Assembly: GCA_029785825.1 (NCBI GenBank)
Contig: JAFLYY010000001.1
Location: 1,023,374 to 1,087,373 of the forward strand
Length of the DNA stretch: 64,000 bases
Direction: 5' to 3'
Source: Nitrososphaerota archaeon
Lineage (GTDB): Archaea; Thermoproteota; Nitrososphaeria; Nitrososphaerales; Gagatemarchaeaceae
Of the stretch, positions 23,030-30,603 are shown one piece after another. The first letter of the stretch is position 1. Each line of letters starts with the position of its first letter. The position numbers and the translations under genes were made by a program. Below the pieces are notes generated by a model. It ran no database searches. It saw nothing but the letters and a program-made list of their open reading frames with translations, and was not told the origin of the DNA.

Positions 23030-24204
23030 TGGACGTCCGCTCCAACCCCGACATCGAGTCAAGAAGGACGAGGGGGTTAGCGATAGCGAAGGCGGATGGT
23101 CAGGTAAGGCGGGTCTGGGACGGTCTCTATTTCATCCGTTCTCAGGCTCAGGATTCCGAAAGCGAGTATCAGGTTTCAAAGAACAGGTATGGTGAGTGGG
23201 CTTGCACCTGTCCAGACTACACCCACCGGAACCACCTGAAGTGCAAGCATGTGTGGGCCGTTGAGATTAGCATCCGAATCAGGCACACGGTGGACGGGAG
23301 CCGAGTGATTGCCGAGGTCTCGGTCTCCGAGTGCTACTTCTGCCACTCAAGGAATCTCAAGAAGTTCGGCATACGGAGGAACAAGTGCGGGGACATCCAG
23401 AGGTTCGTCTGCTCGGATTGCCACCGGACGTTCTCGGTGAACGTGGGGTTCGAGAGGATGAAGCACAACCCGAAGGCCATCACCACCGCGCTCCAACTCT
23501 ACTTTAGCGGGGAGTCGCTCCGCAACACCCAGAAGGCCCTACGCCTGTTGGGGGTCGAGATTAGCCACAAGACCGTCCTCAACTGGATTCGGAAGTATGT
23601 CGGGCTGATGGAGAAGTATCTCGACCAAATCACCCCCGACCTTGGAGAGACTTGGAGGGCGGACGAAGTCTTTGTCCGCGTGAAGGGGGACATGAAATAC
23701 CTGTTCGCCATGATGGACGACGACACCCGCTTCTGGATTGCACAGCAGATAGCGAACACGAAGTTCACGGCGGATGTAAGGCCCCTGTTCGCCCAAGCCA
23801 AAGAGCGGACGGGGAAGGTTCCCATGACCCTCATCACGGATGGGGGAAAGCACTTCATCAAGCCCTTCCGAAAGGAGTTCTGGGACAGGACGCTCTACAC
23901 CCACCATGTCAGGGACATCAGGATTGATGGGACTGTCCACAACAACAAGATGGAGCGCATGAACGGGGAGATACGCGACCGAGAGAAGACCTTCAGGAGT
24001 CTGAAGCGGATGGATACGCCCATCCTGAAGGGCCTTCAGATTTACCACAACTTCGTAAGGCCCCATGAGGCCCTGAAGGGCGAGACTCCGGCGGACAGGG
24101 CGGGAATCAAAGTCGAGGGGTCGGATAAGTGGCTGACGCTGATTCAGAACGCGAGCAAGGCCCCATCAACCGAGATTACACACGGAGAGGAAAAACTTGG
24201 ATAA
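23029..24204 (+). CDS. IS6-like DDE transposase with SWIM zinc finger
   Basis: 391 residues. The N-terminus carries a SWIM-type CxC...CxH motif (WACTCPDYTHRNHLKCKHVW, about residues 57-80), then a zinc ribbon CYFCHSRNLKKFG ... FVCSDCHRTFS. Next is the HTH/N-terminal transposase region (LYFSGESLRNTQKALRLLGV) and the RNase H-fold DDE core: Asp in WRADEVFVRVKGDMKYL (about 211), Asp in LITDGGKHFIKPF (about 269), Glu in NNKMERMNGEIRDREKTFR (about 309). The SWIM module in front of an IS6-like core is unusual. The ATG at 23029 overlaps the micro-ORF stop; the frame is open upstream but that part is antisense to the RHH gene. The TAA ends on the first base of the right inverted repeat. Confidence 0.92.
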   Translation: MDVRSNPDIESRRTRGLAIAKADGQVRRVWDGLYFIRSQAQDSESEYQVSKNRYGEWACTCPDYTHRNHLKCKHVWAVEISIRIRHTVDGSRVIAEVSVSECYFCHSRNLKKFGIRRNKCGDIQRFVCSDCHRTFSVNVGFERMKHNPKAITTALQLYFSGESLRNTQKALRLLGVEISHKTVLNWIRKYVGLMEKYLDQITPDLGETWRADEVFVRVKGDMKYLFAMMDDDTRFWIAQQIANTKFTADVRPLFAQAKERTGKVPMTLITDGGKHFIKPFRKEFWDRTLYTHHVRDIRIDGTVHNNKMERMNGEIRDREKTFRSLKRMDTPILKGLQIYHNFVRPHEALKGETPADRAGIKVEGSDKWLTLIQNASKAPSTEITHGEEKLG

Positions 24205-24224
24205 ACCGAGGACTTCCCAGAACC
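24204..24224 (-). repeat. Right terminal inverted repeat
   Basis: 21 bp, perfect inverted match to 21513-21533; ends CCCAGAACC. It begins at the last base of the transposase stop codon. Confidence 0.93.
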
Positions 24225-24232
24225 TGGATTAG
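24225..24232. repeat. Target-site duplication, right copy
   Basis: TGGATTAG, identical to 21505-21512. Confidence 0.9.
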
Positions 24233-24237
24233 TCAAG

Positions 24238-24245
24238 CTTAATAA
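24238..24245. promoter_or_regulatory. TATA box, possibly shared by divergent genes before the insertion
   Basis: CTTAATAA reads TTATTAAG on the other strand, so it can serve either direction. To the right it predicts a start of transcription near 24268, upstream of the TRAM gene's AGGATGTGA site. To the left, in the sequence without the transposon, it lies about 29 nt from the TTG at 21492. Confidence 0.5.
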
Positions 24246-24298
24246 CTCGAAACAGGGGGCTTTTTTTCAGCGGTACCGACCTGCTAGGATGTGAAAAG

Positions 24299-24613
24299 AC
24301 GAGTTTCGGACGAGGAGGCTTCGGGCGAAGCAGCGGCGGAAGCGGCGGCTTCAGGTCCTTTAAGCCCAAGCCTGTTGAAGTAGGAAAGGAGTACGACGTG
24401 ACTATTTCCGAGATCAGCAGACGCGGTGACGGCATTGCGAAGATCGACGGTTTCGTTATCTTCGTGGCTGGCGCCAAGCAGGGCTGGCAGGGCAAGGTCA
24501 AGGTGTCCCAGGTAGCCAACAGGTTCGCCACGGCATCGGTCGTGGGCGGTTCTGAGGGCATGTCTGGTTCTGACAGCCAAGCCTCAAGCGACAGCGAAGA
24601 GCAAGGAGCGTAG
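24299..24613 (+). CDS. TRAM-domain RNA-binding protein (apparent ACG start)
   Basis: About 104 residues. After a Gly/Arg/Phe-rich N-terminus (SFGRGGFGRSSGGSGGFRSF) comes a TRAM domain: KPVEVGKEYDVTISEISRRG, DGIAKIDGFVIFVAGAKQGW, QGKVKVSQVANRFATASVV, then a Ser/Glu tail. Archaeal single-TRAM proteins are cold-shock-like RNA chaperones. The codon where related proteins start (M-S-F-G-R-G) is ACG at 24299; no ATG, GTG or TTG exists in frame between the upstream stop (24231) and GTG 24398, which would remove the first TRAM strands. AGGATGTGA sits 4-5 nt upstream of the ACG. Either a rare ACG start or a T-to-C change/assembly error. Confidence 0.75.
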   Translation, partial: TSFGRGGFGRSSGGSGGFRSFKPKPVEVGKEYDVTISEISRRGDGIAKIDGFVIFVAGAKQGWQGKVKVSQVANRFATASVVGGSEGMSGSDSQASSDSEEQGA

Positions 24614-24674
24614 GTCCGTAAGGGCCTTCTTCTGGACAGGCGGCTCGTCTTTTGAGGGCCGCTCCGCTTTGATT

Positions 24675-26063
24675 TTATGAGACCCCAGCGTTTGCTCCGG
24701 CTTCCCTCATCCTGGCCAGCTCGACCCAGACTATAGGGGCGACGACCCCCAGCGCGGCGACCATGGCCAGAGCGAACGGGAGCGAGTCGCCTATGACCCT
24801 GGACCACAGGGTGGCGAAGTCCGCCGCCGCCAGGTTCGGGATCGTGTACGCGACGAAGGGGGACACGTCGAAGGGCGTGGGAGGGGCGATGGCCGAGGCT
24901 TGGGCGGCGAGCCCGTTCACCTCCGCCCCGACGGCGAAGGCCGCGTAGAGCAGCCAGATCTTCTTCCCTTTGACTTCGTCCACTATCACCCCCGCCGGGA
25001 GGAGCAGGAGCGGGACGGCGGCCACGAGGAACCTTGGGCCGAAGGCCAGGCCTCCGGTGGGCCCGTACCACATAGAGTACGGGACGACGATGCCGACGAA
25101 CATGGACAGGAGAAGCAGCATCTCGGGCCTCTTCTCCCCTCTCCTGAAGGCGTCGAACAGGCCCAGCACCCCGACGACGAGCAGAGGCGCGAAAGCGAAA
25201 AGGCCCCTGGAGAGGCTGACGAAGTCCAGCGCCAACCCTGCGTATACGGGGGTGCTGAAGGCCCCGAAGAGCGAGCCGCCGAGGTACCCCTGCTCTGTGA
25301 AGACCGTCGGGGTTCCGAAGATGGAGTAGTTGTACAGGCCTATGGCGAGCACCCCGGGGGACGCCCCGAGGAGGTACCCCCCGATGCCCGCCCAGGGGGG
25401 CCGCCTGGAGCGCGCGAGGGAGGCCGCCAGGTAGACGAAGAGGATGGGGATTATCACGGCGTCGACGTAGTCCACGGTGAACGCGGCCCCGGCAGCGAGG
25501 CCGCAGGCCAGAGCACGCCGCCCGGGGGTGGCGGACCTGCCAGCGGTGACCCCGGCGTAGGCGGCGAGGACGACGAACATGGCGGAGACGTCGCTCTGGA
25601 AGAAGTAGGTGGCCAGGGGCCAGCTGTTGGTGGACAGGGCGAACGCCAGGCCCAGGAAGACGGAAGTCGACCGTCTGAAGAAGAGGGCGGCGGTCTTGTA
25701 GACCAGGAAGGCCGCCAGGGCACCGGTCAGCGCGACGAATGTCTCGGAGAGGACCATGGGGTAGCCGTAGGCCGTGTACCCTCCGGACAGGGCGAACGCC
25801 ATCCCCATGAACGGGAGGGCGAAGAAGGAGGCGCCAGGAGCGACGGCCGAGTAGATCTGGCCCGTCAGGCGGAAGTCGTCGACGGACCCGGGCGGGGTGC
25901 CGCCGGCGGCTCCCAGGGCGGGAGAGTGATACTGCCAGAACGCGTAGGCGAGCTGGACCATGGACGTCGAGTGGTCCGTGGCCCAGACCGTGTTGATGCT
26001 CAGCTCGAAGGCGACGAAGGATAGGGCGAAGACCATCAGCCCCCCGGTCAGGACCCGGCGCAT
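24675..26063 (-). CDS. Polytopic membrane protein, PMT/GT39-like
   Basis: 462 residues with 10-12 hydrophobic helices. The first lumenal loop follows helix 1 (FALSFVAFELSINTVWATDH) and holds acidic/aromatic residues (TDHSTSMVQLAYAFWQYHSP, DDFRLTGQIYSAVAPG), the layout of GT-C glycosyltransferases where an Asp in this loop is catalytic. Later features are FFQSDVSAMFVVLAAYAG, FTVDYVDAVIIPILF, and GGLAFGPRFLVAAVPLLLL, resembling membrane mannosyltransferase-like proteins of archaea. The ATG at 26063 is supported by a CTTTAAT box 27 nt upstream. Probable role: lipid-linked sugar transfer to surface proteins; family membership is moderate. Confidence 0.65.
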   Translation of the reverse strand: MRRVLTGGLMVFALSFVAFELSINTVWATDHSTSMVQLAYAFWQYHSPALGAAGGTPPGSVDDFRLTGQIYSAVAPGASFFALPFMGMAFALSGGYTAYGYPMVLSETFVALTGALAAFLVYKTAALFFRRSTSVFLGLAFALSTNSWPLATYFFQSDVSAMFVVLAAYAGVTAGRSATPGRRALACGLAAGAAFTVDYVDAVIIPILFVYLAASLARSRRPPWAGIGGYLLGASPGVLAIGLYNYSIFGTPTVFTEQGYLGGSLFGAFSTPVYAGLALDFVSLSRGLFAFAPLLVVGVLGLFDAFRRGEKRPEMLLLLSMFVGIVVPYSMWYGPTGGLAFGPRFLVAAVPLLLLPAGVIVDEVKGKKIWLLYAAFAVGAEVNGLAAQASAIAPPTPFDVSPFVAYTIPNLAAADFATLWSRVIGDSLPFALAMVAALGVVAPIVWVELARMREAGANAGVS

Positions 26064-26207
26064 CCGGACGCGAGGCGCCTCCGCCGCTTTAATGGTTCCA
26101 GGGCCGCCCCTGGCCCGGACAGGGCCTTTCCTGATAGAGTTTCGGACCGGGGCCGGGCAGAGACAAGACCGGAAAGGCTTAATCGAGCCGCTCCCGAGTT
26201 GACGCTC

Positions 26208-26636
26208 GTGGTCCTCTACGCCCGGGACATAGTGGAGAAGGAGTTCCTCTCCCTTTCCGCGGACACCACCGTGAGGGAAGGGGCGAAGGCCATGAGGGAC
26301 AGGAAGCGAGGGTTCGCCATCGTCGGCACCCCGGCCCTCCCGAGCGGAATAGTGACGGAGTGGGACATCCTGTCGAAGGTGGTCGCCGAGGGGAGGGACC
26401 CCGCGCGCACCTCGATGGGCGACATAATGTCCACCGACCTGCTCAGCATAGACGCCGGGGCAGGGCTGTCTGCCGTCTCCGAGACGATGACCGTGCACGG
26501 GGTCAGGAGGCTGCTGGTGAAGGACGGGGGAGAGGTCGTGGGTTTCATCACCTCGAGGACGATGCTCGCCCGGATGAACGAATACGTCGACAAGGTGTCC
26601 GCCCAGATCAGCAGGCTGCAGGCGCCCTGGTTCTGA
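26208..26636 (+). CDS. CBS-domain pair protein
   Basis: 142 residues containing two CBS motifs: ARDIVEKEFLSLSADTTVREGAKAM ... FAIVGTP...GIVTEWDIL, and MSTDLLSIDAGAGLSAVSETM ... RRLLVKDGGEVVGFITSRTM. Such stand-alone pairs bind adenine nucleotides and regulate partner proteins. The TDW/TEWDI and TSRTML segments are the usual ribose-contact positions. The GTG at 26208 is chosen because a CTTAATCG box (26178-26185) lies about 27 nt upstream; a TTG at 26199 is the alternative. RNase HI follows after 10 nt and is probably co-transcribed. Confidence 0.85.
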   Translation: MVLYARDIVEKEFLSLSADTTVREGAKAMRDRKRGFAIVGTPALPSGIVTEWDILSKVVAEGRDPARTSMGDIMSTDLLSIDAGAGLSAVSETMTVHGVRRLLVKDGGEVVGFITSRTMLARMNEYVDKVSAQISRLQAPWF

Positions 26637-26646
26637 AGGAGCGCGC

Positions 26647-27066
26647 TTGACGGTAACGGTGTACATCGACGGGCTCTCGGAGCCGCAAAACCCCGGCACC
26701 GGCACCTACGGGTACCTCGTCTACCAAGATGGGAAGAAGGTGGCCGAGGGGTCCGGGCTGGCCGGGCGCGGGGTCACGAGCAACTTCGCCGAGTACTCAG
26801 CCCTCGCTGAAGCGCTGAAGAGGCTCCTGGCCCTGGGGATAGGCGGGGACGTGCTGGTGAAGTCCGACTCGAAGCTCCTCGTCGGCCAGATGGGGGGAGG
26901 GTGGAAGGTCAAGGGGGGGATGTACCTGGAGAAGCTGAAGGAGGCCAGGGAGCTCGTCAGGGAGTTCGGCTCGGTCAGGTTCGAATGGATACCGAGGGAG
27001 CAGAACCAGGAGGCCGACCTCCTCACGAGGGTGGCGTATCAGCGGTACGGAGCCAGCGGAGGGTAG
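26647..27066 (+). CDS. rnhA: Ribonuclease HI
   Basis: 139 residues. RNase H fold with the catalytic acids Asp in VYIDGLSEPQNPG, Glu in SNFAEYSALAEALKRL, Asp in LVKSDSKLLVGQM and the last Asp in QNQEADLLTRVAYQ. It hydrolyses the RNA strand of RNA-DNA hybrids. Archaeal type 1 enzymes lacking the basic protrusion have this size. TTG start, 10 nt after the CBS gene. Confidence 0.92.
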   Translation: MTVTVYIDGLSEPQNPGTGTYGYLVYQDGKKVAEGSGLAGRGVTSNFAEYSALAEALKRLLALGIGGDVLVKSDSKLLVGQMGGGWKVKGGMYLEKLKEARELVREFGSVRFEWIPREQNQEADLLTRVAYQRYGASGG

Positions 27067-27108
27067 TCGCCCCTGCAGGTAAGCACCGCGTCGCCGGCCG
27101 AGCGGGTC

Positions 27109-29190
27109 GTGGCTCACCGCCCCTTGGCCGTCTTCCTGGCCGTCATCCTGTTCTCCCTTTCAGCGAGCGGGTGGTCCGGGGCCGTCGGTGCGCCCCCGGC
27201 CGGGCACGCCGTGCGAGGCCAGCCTCTAGCCGCTTCCCTTCTCGTCCCCGCGCCAGCGGGAGCCCCGAGGCTGCAGACATCGAGCGGCCCGACCTATGAC
27301 GAGCAGCTCGGGACGTCGTTCACCCAGAACTTCCGGTCGCTCGAGTACAACGTCACGGCCGTGGCGCAGACCGACCCCGTGTCTGGGGACGGCCCCGCGT
27401 ATCTCCTCAACGGGCTTACAGGGGCCGGATACTGGTACCAGGTGGGGCTGGCTTGGAACTGGTACCCCGGGAACACCCCTGGGACGGGATTCGACATGGT
27501 CTACGAGGTCTTCGACTCCAGCGGAGCTTCCATCCTCCCCGCCGGAGGAGGGGGCGGGCTCCAGGCCTTCACAGGCGCCGTCGAGGCGGGAGACACGGTC
27601 GTCCTCCGCCTCTACTTCGAACTTGGCCAGGTAGTGATGTACGCTCAGGACGCGAACACCGGGGCGGTGGCCTCGGCGAGCTTCAGCGCCCAGGGGGCGA
27701 CGGAGTTCACCGGCCAGTCTTCCTACCTGCCGTTCAGCCCGACCGACGCCAACGGGTTCTTCACGGGGCTGATGACAGAGTGGTATCATCCGAGCCCCTA
27801 CTACTCCGACGAGGCCAAGGTGACGTACGAGGCTCCGAGCCCGATATCCAGCGCCTGGATGTGGATGGACGAGTTCCAGTGCTCCGACTCCAACTGCACG
27901 ACGAGGACGTCGCTCTTCTACTCGTCGACAAGCGGCCCGATAACATACAGCAGCTCCGACCGGCTCGTCCCGTTCTCTTCGAACGGCGCCACGGAGTTCA
28001 GCGACCCTTACGCCTTCGTGACCGGCTCACTTTCCCTCCAGAAGTACGCCCTCGCGGTCGTCTACTCGGTCCAGGAGGCGGGCATCCACCCGTCCCCGGT
28101 GCTGAGCTACTACTCGAACGGGATCATCGTCGACGTGTCGCTCCCCGGCTCAGGGGGGACGTTCCTCGTCGACCAGGGGAGCCGCTGGAACATCACCGCG
28201 CTCCTCCCCGGCTCCGGGGGGACCGAAAGGTGGATCACCCTCGGGGTGACGAGCGGGGTCGCGTCGTCCAACTCCACCGTCAGCCTGACCTACTTCCACC
28301 AGTACCGGGTGACTTTCGGTACCGAGGAGGTCGGAGGGGGGTCCGGGTTCTCCCAGCCCGCGGTGTCATACGTCGAGTTCGGGGCGCGGGAGATCGCCGC
28401 GACCGGGGCGGGGGTCTGGGCTGACGCGGGGACCAACGGGACGTTCCCGTCGGTCGTCCAAGGGGGGACGGGAGAGAGGTGGGTCGCAGCAGCGCCCCAG
28501 GTCGCGGTGAGCGCCCCGGGGCAGCTAACGGCTGTCTACAGTCACCAGTACTTCGTGACCGCAGCCCCTGCCCCAGGGGTCGGAGGGGTCGCGTCGCCGA
28601 CGGGGTGGTACGCCGCCGGCGACGAGGTGTCGGTCGCCGCAGCGGCGTCGCCAGGGTGGATGTTCGAGGGGTGGTCGGGGAGCGGCGCCGGGAGCTACTC
28701 TGGCAACTCTTCGACGGGGACCGTCACCCTGGGCGGGCCTGTGAACGAGACGGCGGCGTTCTACCCCGCGTTCACGATCACGGTCTCGGGCGAGGGCTCG
28801 GTCGCCTACGCCTACGGAGGGGTCTCCGGGACGGTCGCCTCGGGCTCGCGGACCCTCTACCTCCCTCCCGGCACGCCCGTTGAGCTCACCGCGACCCCCT
28901 CGTCGTTCTACTCGGCCTTCCAGAAGTGGCAGGGGGCCCTGAACGGGTCGCAGCGCTCCGGGTCTGTTACGGTGGCAGGCCCCTCTCAGGTGGGCGCGAG
29001 GTTCGCCACCGACCTCCTGTCGCTGGCGGCCTCCGTCGCTGCGGTCGGAGCGGCGGCCCTGGGCATCGCCTATGGGCTCCGGAAGAGGAAGCACGCCGCG
29101 GCCGCGCCGGCGGCGCCCGGGAGAAGCGAAGCGGAGGTACGAAGCGGCGGGAGCTGGTGGGCCCGCCCGGACTCGGACCGGGGATTCTAG
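27109..29190 (+). CDS. Large secreted, membrane-anchored surface protein with thermopsin-like and InlB-type repeat regions
   Basis: 693 residues. Signal peptide RPLAVFLAVILFSLSASG. Residues about 65-250 (YNVTAVAQTDPVSGDGPAYL, GAGYWYQVGLAWNWYPG, GFDMVYEVFDSSG) match the N-terminal region often seen in archaeal thermopsin-like surface proteins, though no catalytic Asp motif of the peptidase is evident. From about 390 there are repeated strand-turn units with YFHQYRVTFGTEEVGGGSG, YSHQYFVTAAPAPGVGGVAS, GWYAAGDEVSVAAAASPGW, FEGWSGSGAGSYSG and FQKWQGALNGSQ, like bacterial InlB-type repeats. A C-terminal membrane helix (SLAASVAAVGAAALGIAYGL) and basic stop-transfer follow. The last 12 codons are antisense to tRNA-Val, so the true C-terminus overlaps a tRNA gene. 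GTG start. Confidence 0.75.
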   Translation: MAHRPLAVFLAVILFSLSASGWSGAVGAPPAGHAVRGQPLAASLLVPAPAGAPRLQTSSGPTYDEQLGTSFTQNFRSLEYNVTAVAQTDPVSGDGPAYLLNGLTGAGYWYQVGLAWNWYPGNTPGTGFDMVYEVFDSSGASILPAGGGGGLQAFTGAVEAGDTVVLRLYFELGQVVMYAQDANTGAVASASFSAQGATEFTGQSSYLPFSPTDANGFFTGLMTEWYHPSPYYSDEAKVTYEAPSPISSAWMWMDEFQCSDSNCTTRTSLFYSSTSGPITYSSSDRLVPFSSNGATEFSDPYAFVTGSLSLQKYALAVVYSVQEAGIHPSPVLSYYSNGIIVDVSLPGSGGTFLVDQGSRWNITALLPGSGGTERWITLGVTSGVASSNSTVSLTYFHQYRVTFGTEEVGGGSGFSQPAVSYVEFGAREIAATGAGVWADAGTNGTFPSVVQGGTGERWVAAAPQVAVSAPGQLTAVYSHQYFVTAAPAPGVGGVASPTGWYAAGDEVSVAAAASPGWMFEGWSGSGAGSYSGNSSTGTVTLGGPVNETAAFYPAFTITVSGEGSVAYAYGGVSGTVASGSRTLYLPPGTPVELTATPSSFYSAFQKWQGALNGSQRSGSVTVAGPSQVGARFATDLLSLAASVAAVGAAALGIAYGLRKRKHAAAAPAAPGRSEAEVRSGGSWWARPDSDRGF

Positions 29191-29256
29191 CGCGGGGGTC
29201 CTGACCCCGTTTCGCCGTGTGAGAGCGACGTCATAGCCAGACTAGACCACGGGCCC
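29155..29256 (-). tRNA. tRNA-Val (anticodon CAC) with a putative intron in the variable region, CCA encoded
   Basis: 5' acceptor GGGCCCG pairs perfectly with 3' CGGGCCC, followed by A73 and CCA (29155-29157). D-stem GTC/GAC encloses a loop with GG. The anticodon arm TCGCT-CTCACAC-GGCGA gives anticodon CAC (29219-29221). The T-arm CCCGG-TCCGAGT-CCGGG is perfect. Between the anticodon stem and T-stem there are 29 nt instead of about 5, containing an internal CGGGG/CCCCG hairpin, so about 24 nt should be removed as a non-canonical intron. Exact splice sites cannot be fixed by eye. Position 55 is C instead of U. The 3' end overlaps the antisense CDS at 27109-29190. Confidence 0.8.
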
Positions 29257-29372
29257 TAGCCTGCCGTCGGGACACCCGATATTTGCTTTTTTACATTCGC
29301 GGCTTCGGCCAGACCCCGGTGCCCTGCCCAAGGCCGAGGACGGCGTAGGAGAGTGCCCCGGTGCTGCCCCGC

Positions 29373-29540
29373 TTACTTCTTCAACCCGACGGACCTGTTC
29401 TTCAACCGCAGGTCCGCCGACTTGCACTTCCTGCACCTTTCGGCGTTGATCGGGTTCCTGGCCCCGCACCTGAGGCAGACCTGAAGGAAGAGGCGCCGCT
29501 TCTGTGCGATCTGCTTCTTCGACGCGTCTGCTATTGGCAA
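29373..29540 (-). CDS. rpl40e: Large ribosomal subunit protein eL40
   Basis: 55 residues: MPIADASKKQIAQKRRLFLQ, VCLRCGARNPINAERCRKCK, SADLRLKNRSVGLKK. The four-cysteine zinc ribbon C-x2-C ... C-x2-C and the PIADxxKKxxAxKR opening are those of L40e, which in eukaryotes is made as a ubiquitin fusion and in archaea stands alone. It starts at TTG 29540, with a CTATAAG box upstream (29574-29580). The gene is short and has no ATG, so it is easily missed. Confidence 0.9.
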   Translation of the reverse strand: MPIADASKKQIAQKRRLFLQVCLRCGARNPINAERCRKCKSADLRLKNRSVGLKK

Positions 29541-29733
29541 AGGGGCTACTTTCGTCCGCCTGACGAGTCCCGACTATAAGTTTTCGGTGGACGGTCAGCC
29601 CTGAAACGGTCCGGGGACGGAAGGTGCTGCCGAGGACGGTCGACCTGTGCGTCGCGGAACCCCCCGAAGCGCGACCGAAGCTCAGAAGAGCGCGGAAGGC
29701 GGTCAGGGGCAGTTGCCGGACCGGGCGAAGCGG

Positions 29734-30603
29734 TCAGAGGCTCTGCCTGACGAGGGACGGGACCTCCATGGGGGTCCTCGCGACCTTCACCCCCGCGTCT
29801 GTGAGGGCCCGTATCTTCGAGTCCGCCGTCCCGAAGTCCCCGTAGATGATCGCGCCTGCGTGCCCCATCTTCTTCTCCTTGGGGGCGTGCCTCCCAGCCA
29901 CGTAGGACACTATGGGCTTGCTGTAGCCCGACTTCTTGATGTGCCTCGCGAGGCGCTCCTCGGCGTCCCCACCGATCTCCCCGACCGCCACCACGACCTC
30001 GGTCCCCGGGTCCTTCTGGAGGAAGTCCATCCACTCTGTGGGGGTGGAGCCGTTGATGGGGTCCCCCCCGATCCCCACGGCCACCGACTGCCCGTACCCC
30101 GCGGCCGTAAGCTGCCCGGCTATCTCGTAGGTGAGGGTCCCGCTGCGAGAGAAGAGCGCCACCTTTCCAGGCGAGAACGAAGGCGCCGGCATTATCCCCA
30201 TCTTCACCTTCTGCGACGGGACTATGATCCCGGGGCAGTTCGGCCCTATTATCGTCGCGCCCTTGGTCTGGGCGAGCTGCACGAGCCTGAGCTCGTCGCG
30301 GACGGGGACGTGCTCCGTGATGAGGACGAGGAGCGCCACCCCCGCCTCCAGCGCCTCCTTGCCAGCCGAGTAGGTGTACTCTGCTGGGACGAAACAGACC
30401 GAAGCCCTGGCCCCCGTCTTCGCCATGGCCTCCGACACGGTGCCGTACACGGGGACCCCTTCGACGGTCTGCCCCCCCTTCCCGGGGGTGACCCCTGCCA
30501 CGATGTTGGTGCCGTACTGGAGCATCAGCTTCGTGTGGAGCCTGCCGTAGGTCCCCGTCATCCCCTGCACCAGCACCGGCTCCCCCTTGCCCGGTATGAT
30601 CAC
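29734..30603 (-). CDS. sucD: Succinyl-CoA synthetase, alpha subunit
   Basis: 289 residues. CoA-binding Rossmann domain [20 protein letters not shown] and [14 protein letters not shown], then [20 protein letters not shown], the ligase motif [35 protein letters not shown] and the phosphohistidine motif [10 protein letters not shown]. It interconverts succinyl-CoA and succinate with nucleotide phosphorylation in the TCA cycle, together with SucC. GTG start overlaps the sucC stop in GTGA (30600-30603), a translational coupling. Confidence 0.96.
   Translation of the reverse strand: MIIPGKGEPVLVQGMTGTYGRLHTKLMLQYGTNIVAGVTPGKGGQTVEGVPVYGTVSEAMAKTGARASVCFVPAEYTYSAGKEALEAGVALLVLITEHVPVRDELRLVQLAQTKGATIIGPNCPGIIVPSQKVKMGIMPAPSFSPGKVALFSRSGTLTYEIAGQLTAAGYGQSVAVGIGGDPINGSTPTEWMDFLQKDPGTEVVVAVGEIGGDAEERLARHIKKSGYSKPIVSYVAGRHAPKEKKMGHAGAIIYGDFGTADSKIRALTDAGVKVARTPMEVPSLVRQSL

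Larger units (their letters stand above)
21513..24224. mobile_element. IS6-like transposon with passenger genes, complete
   Basis: A 2712-bp element bounded by perfect 21-bp terminal inverted repeats that begin GGTTCTGGGAAG (21513-21533 and 24204-24224) and by an 8-bp direct target duplication TGGATTAG. The GGTTCTG tip and 8-bp duplication are as in IS6-family ends. Contents left to right: a 368-aa membrane protein, an antisense 46-aa RHH protein, a 31-aa micro-ORF, and a DDE transposase whose stop codon touches the right repeat. Typical IS6 elements of about 0.8-1 kb carry only a transposase, so this one is nearly three times the usual size. Perfect ends and duplication indicate a recent insertion. 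The passenger is AT-richer than the host. Confidence 0.92.

Noticed and set aside
24900-26024. 374-codon open frame antisense to the PMT-like gene
   Set aside because: Shadow frame of a membrane protein, low-complexity Gly/Glu/Arg.
26978-26992. GGTTCGAAT T-loop-like string
   Set aside because: It is inside the conserved RNase HI coding sequence (VRFEWIPREQN) with no surrounding cloverleaf.
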